From Membranipora membranacea (taxonomy: Eukaryota; Bryozoa; Gymnolaemata; Cheilostomatida; Membraniporidae), in the NCBI GenBank assembly GCA_914767715.1, contig OU612075.1, positions 15,436,001 to 15,500,000 on the forward strand: a DNA stretch of 64,000 nucleotides, read 5' to 3'. Below the pieces are notes generated by a model. It saw only the letters and a list, made by a program, of their open reading frames with translations. It did not search any database and was not told where the DNA came from. Position numbers and translations under genes: made by a program. Every line of letters begins with the position of its first letter. The stretch's first letter is position 1. Shown here piece by piece: positions 47,590-58,562 of the stretch.

Positions 47590-48992
47590 CAATTTGCGTA
47601 AATTAAAACACAAATAATTGACAATTATTTTACAAATAAAATGTGATATATGCTGGCTTTCTTATCATTTCTAGTCCTACCCTCATCTAGGCATGTTCCA
47701 ATGGTCAGAGGCCTAGAGAACTACCCGACCTGTTGTGTACCATAACTTGATTTCAATCAATGTAATTTGGGGTAATTCCTGCAAGTGAAAATATAGCAAG
47801 AGCATTAAATTGAGCAAGCATTCAGTTTGTTACAAAAACGTACTAAAACCATCATCTCGGGATATTTCACTTTCGCTTTTAAACAGTATGAATAGAGTTG
47901 TCCTCTTTCAGTTCAAGTGGAGATGACTTTAATATAAAAATATAATATAACACTTATATGCAACCAGGGATGCAACAACTAGACCAAATTTGCACCAGTG
48001 AACACTGTTTGCTCCACATGAGTGTAGTGACAATTAGGATCCTGTTGAAGAATATCAATGTGAACAAGTTATTCTAACCACCAACACTCACCAAGATCTC
48101 TGCTGTCAAAGATTTGACAACCTTAGAATATGAAATCAAAGTGAAACAAACACGAAGTGAAATGTAATGTGTTTTTCATAGCAGCCAGTTATTGATGTAT
48201 GTGTACCCAAAGAGTTGTCTCTAACTCCTTGGTGTACCAGACAATAGTACAATAAATTAATAACCATCTTTATACACAAAAGACAGATTTAGTTGTGGGC
48301 GGGGGGGGGGGGGGTGGAGGGAACCTAACCCACAACAAAAATTGTCAAGACAGGCTAGGCTTGGATATGTTAGGGCTTGGCCATTTTCAGGCTCATGTTT
48401 GTGTTTTATCTGGTATGTTTGGGAAAGATGTACCTACAAACATTATCACCAGGTCAGAATATACTATAATAGGACATATAAATATTAATTTTATTGACAC
48501 TTATTATGGCTGATCATCACTGAAGCAATTATCTAACAATAAAACACCAAGTCTGTGTGGGTAAATAACACACCAACAAAATATCAACAATATTGCAGTA
48601 AAAGGACCACTTTCAAAAAAGAAAAATAATATCATTCGATTAAATCTGACTCGATTAAATCTGACTAGATTATAAGATGATTGTGCAGCCGTTGTATACC
48701 AAAAGATGACCACATTTCCCAGCTATGATGAACGGTGTATTAGACTCGCATTGTGTGACCATTGAATCATTCCCCATTATTCGGTACTTTGGTCAATGCT
48801 TACCAATATAAATAAAACCGAAAGAGAAAATGTATAATTGTGACCAGATTCAAAGAGTAAAAGAAGCACACAAATGAAAACATTGATATATCAGATACCG
48901 GTCACTGTCAGATCTATTCGTATTGCGCAAATAATATAAATATAATATGTGTGGAGTATATTATATAATATTGTTCCTCTATGAGAAAGTCT
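47590..48992. other. No gene; long G run
   Basis: AT-rich intergenic sequence between convergent genes. A 14-base G run occupies 48301-48314 and is followed by GTGGAGGG-like sequence. Confidence 0.5.
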
Positions 48993-50139
48993 CTAGCCCT
49001 CAGCTGATTGGAACATGGAGCTAGCGGCCATCAGGCTCTCTATATACTGTCCCAGTACCTGATTCTCTGCCTTTAGCTTCATATTTTCTTCCTTGACTGT
49101 ATCTACTTTGTTAGACATGGCTGTGAAGAAATAGAACAAAGTTATTATTAATGTTTCCTAGTGTCCGACCTTCTCCCGAAGCAGACCTTGTAGTCTGCTA
49201 GAGTCATCAATTATTGCCTTCGTTTCCTAGTATTCATAGACATATTTAAGATTCCAATATTTATAGATTCCAATGTCACACAGATGGAATAGTCAATAAT
49301 AAGGTATACTATTATTAGAGAGGTTGTGAATTATAATAATTGTTTTCTCCCAATAGGTTAGCTAGTTTGTGCCTGTATCAGTTTCTTGAAGCCTGCTGCA
49401 CACATTAGGAGGTGATTTATGCCCTTGCACATTGATGATGCATTTTAGTTTTTCAAATCCATCATGCGCTCAGTATGAGGATTTGGGACAGCTGGTGACC
49501 ATCTTCAGACCAGCCTAATCCTCTAGTTTTTACTATCAGAAATAATTGTGAATGAACTGAGAATTAAAAATCTAAGTTTACAGATTGTCTAGAATTCTGT
49601 GACTCACCATCTAGGGTATTTTGTAAGTCCAGTATCTGTCCGACTAATTGTTTCTTTTCTTCTTGTATCTCAACAGCCATTTCTGGATCTAAAACAAATG
49701 TAAGCATTAATCATTGAGAAAAACACAAATAAAGATGCATCCCTAAAGCTGTAATATCTCCAATATCTAACACTGTAAACAATGTTTTGCATCTGAGATG
49801 GTAGATGAGAGTTTTTCGAAACCACCTAATAGTAATGCTAATTCACTATAGCTGAGATAGCATTGAACAATTATTTAGATAAAGTTTCAACTCTATGAAT
49901 TACTATTCTGTCATCAGACATGGAATGAAACATCTCATCAGGTTCAATGATGTCATCATTGATTGACCTATCAGAGATCAAGAATTTGAGAATATCTAAT
50001 GAAGCAAAAACTATCTGAAACAATTAATCAGTTGTACCAAAGTGCTGTTTACGTGTAAATATCATACCAAGATCTTCATCAGCCATCTTCTCTCTAATAG
50101 CAACCACTGAGATATCGGCCTCCGTAGCGCCAGCAGAAG
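48993..50139 (-). CDS. SCOC: Short coiled-coil protein SCOC (Golgi/autophagy adaptor), 5' end not found
   Basis: Coding exons on the minus strand are 50139-50068, 49688-49608 and 49120-48993, joined in phase by GT-AG introns. The C-terminal 70 or so residues match animal SCOC closely: [18 protein letters not shown], then [20 protein letters not shown] and [13 protein letters not shown], the conserved leucine-heptad coiled coil. In animals SCOC sits on the Golgi, binds ARL1 and FEZ1 and takes part in early autophagy. The exon at 50139 begins with two bases of a split codon, so an upstream exon is missing from my model; the ATG within it ([13 protein letters not shown]) is a possible internal start. 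The stop follows QSAEG; the lysine-rich tail of vertebrate SCOC is absent. Confidence 0.92.
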
Positions 50140-51160
50140 CTGTTGTGAGAAAAAATTAAATTGATAGTTAAATGGGAAATAAGCATCCTTCAATCAACCT
50201 CAGCAAATAATTTTTACACCCCGACAACTTAATCCTATTGCAATAGGAGATGGCTCAGTTAGTATCTATCGGGTTCTGGGTACAAATCTACATTGAGTTC
50301 ACTGGCTGTTTAACTCTTATATGGTAAACCAGACAAGCTCTGAGCTGCTTACAACAAGATGAGAGCAAGTTTTAACAGTATCTGTGGCTAGGCTTGCGAG
50401 GCAACAAAGCTTATCTCTATGTAAATAAAGAAGATTAGGATAAAGAAATGAACACGCAGCATCGATATAATAAAGATAAATTATTGTGGATGTAGAGGGG
50501 TAGAGGGGTAGAGGTAGGGTAGATCATGAAAGTGAATCATTTCAGTCTTATCATTGGAGTGTAACACTGGCAAAACTCTCTGCTCTGGGTCTGCCAAAAT
50601 AAAACACTCTAGCCAGCAACGGATAATTGAAATTAAAATTCTTTAAAGCATCGATGAAATTTAGCTGACCTCACACATGGACACCCCCTTCTCGCGAGCA
50701 AATATTGAAAGCGCCGACTTCAATATTTTAGTTTTGGGCTTGTTTTAAAGCTGACTAGCTAGGGAAATAACTTTGGCTAATTCCAAACTTAACTTCATGG
50801 ATGCTTAAAAATTCCTCTGAAATAGCTAAACGCTGACACTCTGACCATGCACCACAGGCTCATTCTTATCTTAGATTGGGACAGGACAATTTAAACTCTT
50901 CAAGGAATTCTAATTCCTTGTTAAACCTTGATGGATTGTCAAAGTAGAACACACCTAATTCTTGATTGTGCTGTAGTCTGTGTCATGGTGGACACTGTAG
51001 ACCCTTCTTGAGGACCAGTTTTTTCTACGGTTGACCGAGTTTAATACTTGAACAAAATGATGATCAGCCAACCAGTGCAGTATAGCCTTATCTTAAAGGC
51101 TAATTCAGTGAAGATCGCTTCTATGTCCACCTATGATAAAAATAACCATGTGTATAGTTG
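50140..51160. other. SCOC upstream region; faint tRNA-like remnant
   Basis: Expected to hold the SCOC promoter and first exon, which I could not place. At about 50240-50300 'atggctcagttagta' and 'gggtacaaatc' resemble tRNA A and B boxes, a possible old SINE. A short 'gtagaggg' repeat lies at 50490-50510. Confidence 0.35.
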
Positions 51161-51345
51161 GTTTTTTTTTTTTTTTTGCCTACGTAATCTCCACTTCTTA
51201 GTGTAGAAGGTTCTGGAAATGTGGCATGGCCCACGACGGCCAAATCAGGTAGTACTAGACAAACAGTGGCACCCGGTGGGGCTCGAACTCAGGAACTAAT
51301 GATCCTGAGTCCAATGCCCCTGGCACTGAGCTATCCCTGATCCCT
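51161..51345 (-). mobile_element. tRNA-derived SINE with poly(A) tail
   Basis: The minus strand starts near 51345 with an A-box-like GGATAGCTCAGTG (51324-51336). A B-box-like GAGTTCGAGCCCC follows at 51279-51291 and the body ends in 16 A residues (51162-51177). A pol III promoter plus a poly(A) tail is the standard SINE layout. No target duplication could be identified. Confidence 0.65.
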
Positions 51346-51654
51346 TAATTAACCTTTGACAGCAAAATATTTTTGGTAATTAGCAAACAAATATGAATCG
51401 CTGACTTCTGATCTATAAGATCTACTGCCAAACCAGGGTCTGTGTCTTATTCATTGTTTGCTCCCCTGACCAATGAGTCAACTCTGATCGGTTCGGTGGA
51501 GTGAGAGACCCAATGCCAGGATTTATGGTACAGCCCTCAAGTCAAAGTACCATGTGAAGAGGCTTCACACTATTTATTGATCAACCATCTCCACCTCACT
51601 TGTTCAATCTGTAGTGCAACACTTGCTTACTTAGTACATGAATGTTGTGGCTTC

Positions 51655-51775
51655 GACCTAGATTAAGTTTAACCCAATTGCTTGCATTCCAGTTGCTTCC
51701 TTCTTTCCTGCAGCTTGACCAGTGGATCGGGAGCAACTCCGAATGCAGGCAAATGAACCAAACATGGTCTAGTTC
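51655..51775. mobile_element. Foldback MITE family M, copy 1
   Basis: About 120 bases with inverted halves: the left has 'gcttgcattccagttgctt', the right 'gagcaactccgaatgcagg'. The whole sequence matches 61961-62086 in reverse orientation ('ctagacca', 'tttgcctgcattc', 'gatccac'). Confidence 0.75.
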
Positions 51776-52131
51776 AAACCCCATTCCTGTCCGTGAACCA
51801 AGTTATCATCTGATCCAATATATTTTCACATTTATCCATTTATCAATAAAATGTACTTTTAGGAATGTACCAACCATGTCCATAGTAATGACCTGCCAGT
51901 GCAATGCTCTTCCTAAACCCAATCAAAGCCAACACACATTGGCTACTACTCCCCCCCCCCATGATGGTCACAGACCTTCTATAGCACCAACTGTGATGAT
52001 GGTTATTTAAGTTCTAGTAAATTTAAATGTAAGTAAACTATTACTAATATATTTATTATAGAGTTGCAGTTGGGTAAAAATATCATTGGGCCCCTGGGAC
52101 TTACATACCTTTACTTTCCAATGTCTAGTGC

Positions 52132-52289
52132 GGGTGGTTGATACTGGACATTGGCAAATTAAAGGCATTAAAGCATGCATAGAGTATCATAGGCATCTGG
52201 AGTTACAAGCATGTCCAGTATCAACCACCCCCTTTCCCTTTCCCTCTGGAGATTGATACTGGACATGCTTGTAACTCCAGATGCCTATG
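52132..52289. repeat. Nested inverted repeat with perfect 37-base arms
   Basis: 52188-52224 and 52253-52289 are perfect reverse complements around a 28-base loop rich in CCCTTT. A third partial copy at 52132-52151 (GGGTGGTTGATACTGGACAT) can pair with 52211-52230 instead, giving two mutually exclusive folds. Confidence 0.9.
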
Positions 52290-52767
52290 CATTAAAGTCT
52301 CAGGGTCCCATGGTTGGTGTATATAACATATATATATATATAAAATTTTCCTAATCTTGGATTGGAAGTTGGTAGAGGGAGTGATGGCCCGGGTCAACTG
52401 TGAAAATGAACTACTATTTTGCAGTGAATAAAAACACAACAAACATTACCGCATGCAATGACTTATATATAATCTCATAGGTATTCGGAGGTTTCATCAA
52501 GGAGTGACAGGGGCTGCTGTTCCCTAGTTTCACCAATCAAGGGCCATATATAATAAAACTTGCACTGGATCAATCCTAACTTTTGTAATTGGAGGAATAA
52601 TATACTGTTACTTTCAGAGTTTGGGTAGGTCCTAAGACACCCATAACTGTAAAACATCACAGGCTACACCAACACTTCCGGTGCTTCATTTCCAAGTTTT
52701 CATGGAGAGAGTAGACAACTACCATTAATAATAAATGTAACATAGTGTTGATTGTCAAACCAGGGAC

Positions 52768-52820
52768 CTCCCTGGTTTGACCAATGAACTCCCAGGGAGT
52801 TCATTGGTCAAACCAGGGAG
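52768..52820. repeat. Near-perfect palindrome, 26-base arms
   Basis: 52768-52793 and 52795-52820 are exact reverse complements with a single base between (outer CTCCCTGGTTTGACC). A direct partial copy of the motif, 'tcaaaccaggga', lies just left at 52755-52766. Confidence 0.9.
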
Positions 52821-53570
52821 GGATGGATATCCGACTCTCCTTGGTTGAACCAGCACTCAGTAGGGAGGGTTGAACATCAGAAGAACATCAGATGGAAGTT
52901 CATTTTTTCAAACACCGAAGAGTTTTTAGCAGGAATGAGGTAATGCTGTTTTCCAGTTTTACCAGAGCAACATTTTTGCAGGGCGACATTATAAATAAAT
53001 ATAGAATGATATTATTTCTACTTGCAACAAAAAGTTGAATTGGAGTGTGTTTGAAAAGTATGGTGAAGTGTGTGTCATATTATCAGTATAAGAACTAGTA
53101 CTGTCGCTGGAGCCACTCAAGTATTCAATGATTGTGTTATATTCAGAGCACTCCAATATAGCCGGACAGGCTGTCGGGGGTAGATTGGTGTGGGCTCCCC
53201 CACCCACCCACCCCATTACAGCCTACTAGGATGACTCCAATAGCTTTATATTGAGTCTATGAAGCATGAGAAGGTTGAAGTTATCACCAAACAAGGAGAT
53301 CTGTAGGGTATATTCTGCATATGCAGTGTTTTGTGGATGCATGTTTTGTCGAATCCATCCCACATAGTCTTGCACCTATGGGCTGGTGTTCAATAGAAAA
53401 CAGGTAAGCCTGGACTTAAGTCAAAGATGAAGCAATTTTTGATTTTAAATGCTTGATAGCTGAAGCAGTAAACTTTCTGTCAGCATTTCATAATCGATGA
53501 CAAGCGCTCTTATAATCAGCATGTAGAATTTTTACCAAATCCAAACCAAATCAAACAGTAGACTTTTTTT
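52821..53570. other. No gene seen
   Basis: A 75-codon minus-strand frame at 52989-53216 has no features. The sequence is otherwise AT-rich. Confidence 0.4.
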
Positions 53571-53572
53571 AA

Positions 53573-54010
53573 CGAAAAAGCTAAAAACACTAGGCTTAAA
53601 TGCTGCTGGATTTAAGATATTTTATGAAACCAATATTCGCTTTATTTTAGTTTATGGCTCACCTGCTTGGTATACTCCTTTATGTCAACGATCTAAAGAA
53701 TCACTAGAGGCTATTCAGAGAAGTGCCACACACATTATTCTTCCAGATCATACCTATGACGCCAGGCGTTGCACGTTGTCAGTTCCCCCTTTGAACGAAT
53801 TTTTTTTTTAGAATGTCAAAACCATTCTTACTAAATTTTGTCTGATCTGTCGCATCCACTACTTTCAAGAATTACAACGAATGACTGTAAAATATCCTTA
53901 CGAGCGTCCACTAATCTTTCTAGATAAAGCCCGCACTGAAAAAAACATGCTTTTTGCAATTTTTTATGAGATTTCTAACAACATAAATATTAACATTCAG
54001 CAGAGACCAT
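53573..54010 (+). pseudogene. LINE reverse transcriptase C-terminal fragment
   Basis: Plus strand: GLNAAGFKIFYETNI, LVYGSPAWYTPLCQ, SKESLEAIQRSATHI, ILPDHTYDARRCTLSVPP. This is the post-RT region of a Jockey/CR1-like element. A T run near 53803 and a stop follow shortly. Confidence 0.75.
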
Positions 54011-54334
54011 AACTTGTGTTTTAAATAGACCATCCAATACTATCTACATGTTTTGCATGGGTGATACTGTGATGGTAGATATAATAAATTCAAAACTCTA
54101 AACTCGTAGAGATTTCTCAAGGCTTTTTAAATTGTTTTGTTTTTCCCACTCCCCCAGGCGTTAAATACTTCGGAGAAATTCTTTAGCCTGTCCAGCCTCC
54201 TAATAACAAGTTTAATCCATAATACCTGAATTGCAAGCCGCTACTTGCTATGAGGCCCATTTATGTGACAAATCACTCTTTTACTTCAGGCAGTATAGTA
54301 GAGTAGGGCAATTTTATTTAATTTTGGTTGTTTG

Positions 54335-54560
54335 ATTGGTTACGCGGTATCCCCTCATTACCAACCACCAGAAGGGGAGCTGGAGAAAACGCAACGACTC
54401 ATCGTCATCATTTATGTTGATGATGAGCACTACTATGATCGCCTAGCAGCTGCCAAAATCAGCACATCATCAGAGACTTTAAATCAACCCTGCCATAAAA
54501 ACTCCAGTAAAGTGAAAGCAAACTCAGATCAATTACTGTGGCACAGTTTCACGGCCTAAA
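54335..54560 (+). pseudogene. Second LINE C-terminal fragment
   Basis: Plus strand: EGELEKTQRLIVIIYVDDEH then YYDRLAAAKI. It aligns with QDELEKCQKLALRIIYPEVE and YDERLLAASL of the element at 31884-33570, so it is from the same LINE family. Confidence 0.65.
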
Positions 54561-54977
54561 CAACTCACCACCAAGCTATCTGATTTTTATATACCAAAAT
54601 CAGACTATCAAACTAGGTCAGTCAATACTGTGTTACCCAAGTTACATAGTCAGACAGTATTGATCTTTATATAGCTATTTTATTTGCTGCTATACCTTAC
54701 TCATGGGGGATCAATTTTTAGCAATATTATGTACCCTGTAAAAAAATTCATTTCATGTAAACATCTTTGAGAATGGGTTTTGAAATTAAACAAAAAAACA
54801 AAAAAACATCACCAAATCACTCAATCAGGACTATAATAATATGATTAGAGCTGGTGTCAACTTTAACTTATAATATACAATCCGAAGCACATCACTCTTA
54901 GGGGCCAGTAGACAGGTCGAGAATTAGGGGTGTATAACATTTCCATCAAAAATTATTGCTATCTGTTTTAAACAAAC

Positions 54978-55140
54978 TATTTCGCCTCGAAACCATGGAC
55001 TGGAAGTGGTCTTCGTCTCGAAACCAGGGACTGGAACTGGCCTTCGCCTCGAAACCAGGAACCAGCGCACCCAGCTTCCCAGGGCTCGAAACCAGGGCAC
55101 GCCCGAAGTGCCCGGGACCCTTCCGGCGCACCCAGCTTCC
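54978..55140. repeat. 31-base GC-rich tandem repeat
   Basis: Units beginning 'cctcgaaacca' or 'gtctcgaaacca' at about 54984, 55015 and 55046, with a diverged unit near 55085. A separate 'gcgcacccagcttccca' is repeated at 55066 and 55123. The block is clearly richer in GC than its surroundings. Confidence 0.75.
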
Positions 55141-55249
55141 CAGCTACAAAAATTTACAATGCCAAGACTGAATTTATACGACAGAGTTTTCATACTGCCA
55201 GTCCAACCCGTACAAAACAGGAAGATTTTCAAACAAAGTTCTTAATGAA

Positions 55250-56420
55250 AATTCTCAGGCTGAAAAACCTATCATTTTGAAAGATCGAGCAGGTAGTGGT
55301 AGTGATGACAAAGAAAGTATTGCAAACACTTTCAATCGCTTTTCACTGAGATAGGGGAGGAAATTTCATCAAACCTCCCTCTTCTTAATCAGTCCCCTGA
55401 CTATTATTTTGACTAAACTAAAACCCAAATAATGGCAAAACTTGAAATCTATTAAGTGTATACTAAGACATTCAAAAGATAATTGACATGTTTTTTTAAA
55501 TCAGAAGGTAACTGGTCGATGAAGGTTTATTAATGCGAACATTAAAGTAATTGAAATATTTTTTAATCCCAATTTTAGTTTATCTTACAAATTTAGTCAT
55601 CAAAACATCCATTTACCAGATTGCCTAAAAATTGCTCGCGTAAAATATTTATGCAAAAAGGGTGATAAAAATGTTTGTACAATTCGATACAATTAATCAC
55701 AGTAATTTAATCAAACAATTACCTCTTTTATGAACTCCCACAACCTTTTTAAAAATTACTTAACAAATCGGAGGCAATTTGTATCCTTAGATGGGAGTAA
55801 GTCTGACAGACAGACTGTGAAAATTGGTATGCCCCAGTGGTCAGTCCTTGGGCCTCTTTTATTTTTTGTTTTTCTTTGCAGAGGATACAAATATTTTCAG
55901 TACAGATCGCCAGTTGATGGCATCTCAACTCCAATTAGTGACTCAATGGTACATTTTCAATAGACTCGTCATACATTATGAGAAAACCCATCATTTATTA
56001 TTCAAAGCCTCTAAAAAGCAGCATGATAGCCAAAGCTATAATCTCATGATGGGTTCTGTGATTTTGAAATTAATTGGAGAAAAGTTTTTCGACCTAACAA
56101 TTGATTCAAATATAGATTTTAAATTGCATCTCAAAAGTTTGGCTAAAAAACTTCATTTAAACCTGCTACTGTGAGAGCAGCTAGACCGTTCATAGATGAA
56201 AAAATAATGACTGAGATTTACTACACATTTTTTTATCCCAATCACATATATAGCATTGAGTTCTGGGGCCATGCTTGTGAAACCAATTTAAAGCCAATAT
56301 AAATTTTACAAAAAGCTGTGTTTAGAGCCATTGTTCACGCAACACCTTGTGAACATGTTTCCACATATTTTGAAAAACTTAAAATAATGCCTTTAACAAT
56401 GTAAGTTATGTCCCATATAC
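55250..56420 (+). pseudogene. Decayed LINE reverse transcriptase
   Basis: Plus strand in order: KESIANTFNRFFTEIGEEIS, PDCLKIARVKYLCKKGDKN, LFKNYLTNRRQFVSLDGSK, VKIGMPQWSVLGPLLF, then after a deletion FAEDTNIFSTDRQL and NRLVIHYEKTHHLLFKASKK, and FYPNHIYSIEFWGHAC at about 56235-56285. The catalytic box reads AED instead of ADD, and the residues before it are deleted. Several frameshifts and a stop after NLKPI. Not the same family as the LINE at 31884. Confidence 0.82.
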
Positions 56421-57116
56421 CACATAGTCTCGGATTGGACTAAGTACATAAAATAGAGCGCAACATGGGCTGCACTAACAAATCCTCTACTATGATTTTT
56501 TCATAAAACCAGCTACTACCCAGCTACTACAGAAATGAACTTTTTCTCTTATGCTGAATACAAGTCAATTACAGTCTTCTTCTCTGAATTCTACACTTGC
56601 AACAGGTCTAGCAAGTCTCGAATCACATACATATGTATATACAGTTCAATATAGTACATCAGATATCACGTTGGAATATTACATGCAACAGATCAGCACT
56701 CCTGGATAAGACGCTCATCTGCTACAACAGAGATAACAGATCCATTTTCTCTCTCGCTTTCTTGTACACTCCAGTTCTGCTGTGACAAACACACCCTTGT
56801 GACAATATAGCATCCAAATCCTACAGGAGTACCTCCTCTCTTGCATCTACTAGCCTTAAGCTGGGTCAAGATCACAGTTAACTTATGTCAAGTCACTGTC
56901 AACCTCTCTCCAGCCCTCCCTGCCTCCAGCTCAGCCAGTTATAGAGTTGTCCTCCCGTGACGAAAGAGGAGACAACCAGTTATACCAAGACAGCCTGTCA
57001 TTTACAGACTTGACCTTGAATTTAGCGTGCACCAAGTTTTCTGCTTTCTTCATTCTAACAACTTACTTTTGAGACTGATCATTATTTTCTGAATCCTATA
57101 ACTCCAAGACTTTTTT
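56421..57116. other. No gene seen
   Basis: Mixed AT-rich sequence with a short reading frame on the minus strand (56693-56875) that has no recognisable features. Confidence 0.4.
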
Positions 57117-57163
57117 CATAGGACTGCCGCAGTTCCTGATTTTGGGCCTGCGGCAGTCCTATG
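57117..57163. repeat. Perfect 16-base hairpin
   Basis: Arms CATAGGACTGCCGCAG (57117-57132) and its exact complement (57148-57163) around a 15-base loop, flanked on both sides by T-rich runs. Confidence 0.9.
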
Positions 57164-57269
57164 CTTTTTTTCATATTTAGATACCTGCTTACCACAGAAT
57201 TCTATGCTATTGTACGAGTGAGTTCAGTGCTGCTTACATACTAAAATGATTGGTCTCACTGCACTCACT

Positions 57270-57830
57270 GCTTACAAACAGAAAATCATTTAATCATTTT
57301 CAAAATGATTAAATTATTAGAGGCTGTGAACCGCAAGGCGTTTAGATGGTGTTTCAAAAAACGAAAATATGACTTTATATCTCAACTTATGGCTGAGGCG
57401 GAGTGGCATACTCTAAAAAGCAGACGTGAGATAACAGACATGAAAATGTATCATAAAATTATGTCAGGTTGTGTTAACATTGATGTAGATAGATTCAGTC
57501 TAAACCAAAGTTGCTACAACACCAGAAAAGGTGCCTTCCACCACTCAATTCAAACCAATGTCCAGCGCTTCTCCTTTAAACACCGGATATTCAGGAAGCT
57601 TACGAACTAGTAAAATGCCCTTGCACACTGTTTTGTTGCCCATTCCTTTACAGGTCTTTCAAAAACACTCACACTTAGACATGACCCACTCCATTCTTCA
57701 TGTTTCTCTTGAGCCCTCTGCTCCTGTTCTGTCTGCTATGGAGTGGTTGTCCTTACAAGACCCTGGGCTCAGTGCTACAGAAGTGCTCTCACTTCTCTCA
57801 GCCCGTTTTATTTTATAATTATGACTAGCT
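57270..57830 (+). pseudogene. LINE C-terminal domain fragment
   Basis: Plus strand frame 57305-57610: LEAVNRKAFRWCFKKRKYDF, LMAEAEWHTLKSRREITDM, MYHKIMSG and SFKHRIFRKLTN. This matches the region after the RT domain (paired 'LxxVQRRA..F', 'LxWxTLxxRR', 'MYKI') of Jockey/CR1-like LINEs. Confidence 0.75.
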
Positions 57831-58454
57831 AGAATTACAAGTGCTCTGCCCATTCACTTCTCTCATACAGGTTGTTGCAATGATTCTGCCATTAAATATT
57901 GACCTTAAAACTGTATCTTGTGCTGTCCTTTTTTACTCCCTCACAAATACGCGTATTTCAACTCAGCCCAGTTGTATGTCAACTAACCACTACCACAGGC
58001 CAATCCGGGTGCAGAGGTAAGCCAGGACACTGACGCTGCGAGGGAGGGAAAATACAGCCAAGTCAACACCAGTCGGTCTGTATAACACTGCCATTCACTC
58101 GTCTTCATAATTTCGGAAATAAAATACTGTTATAACCATGCCGTTGTCTACTACTGCACATCGCTTATAAAGACCTCGTCGACGGCGATTAACAAGACGA
58201 AGACTGCAAAGGTTGTGGACAACAATGTTGTTATAATAGTCTTGTAGTATTGATTCTAACTGAACTAGCTTCACTAACTCAAAATTGTCATAAATAAAAG
58301 CACCCACATCATGTTATTTATATGTATATATATATATATACAAAGTAATATCAAGCTTTTCCCAGTCAAACATTGCCAGTGGCCTATGTTTCGGAGTAGA
58401 CCTGTGGTCACAGTGTATAACCTATGAAGTTCGTTCTCCTTCAGTTCATTTACT
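57831..58454. other. No gene that I can support
   Basis: A 70-codon minus-strand frame at 58095-58307 contains VNRRRRGLYKRC and ends VFYFRNYEDE, faintly like the N-terminus of Harbinger proteins, but too little is left to call it. An AT microsatellite sits at about 58321-58340. Confidence 0.35.
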
Positions 58455-58562
58455 CACAGGTCTACTCCAAAACCTGGAATTTTGACTGCCCCTCTTCACT
58501 TTTTGTTAGGGGGGGGGGCAGTCAAAGATTGCCAAAATTCCAGGTTTTGGAGTAGACCTGTG
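58455..58562. mobile_element. 108-base foldback element with C/G-run loop
   Basis: 30-base arms 58455-58484 and 58533-58562 (outer CACAGGTCTACTCC) are exact complements. Inside them a second pairing ACTGCCCC with GGGGCAGT flanks a G10 run. A partial direct copy of the right end lies at 58371-58407. Confidence 0.88.

Noticed and set aside
58095-58307. Harbinger N-terminal-like frame
   Set aside because: Only an Arg run and YFR match; too weak without the nuclease domain.
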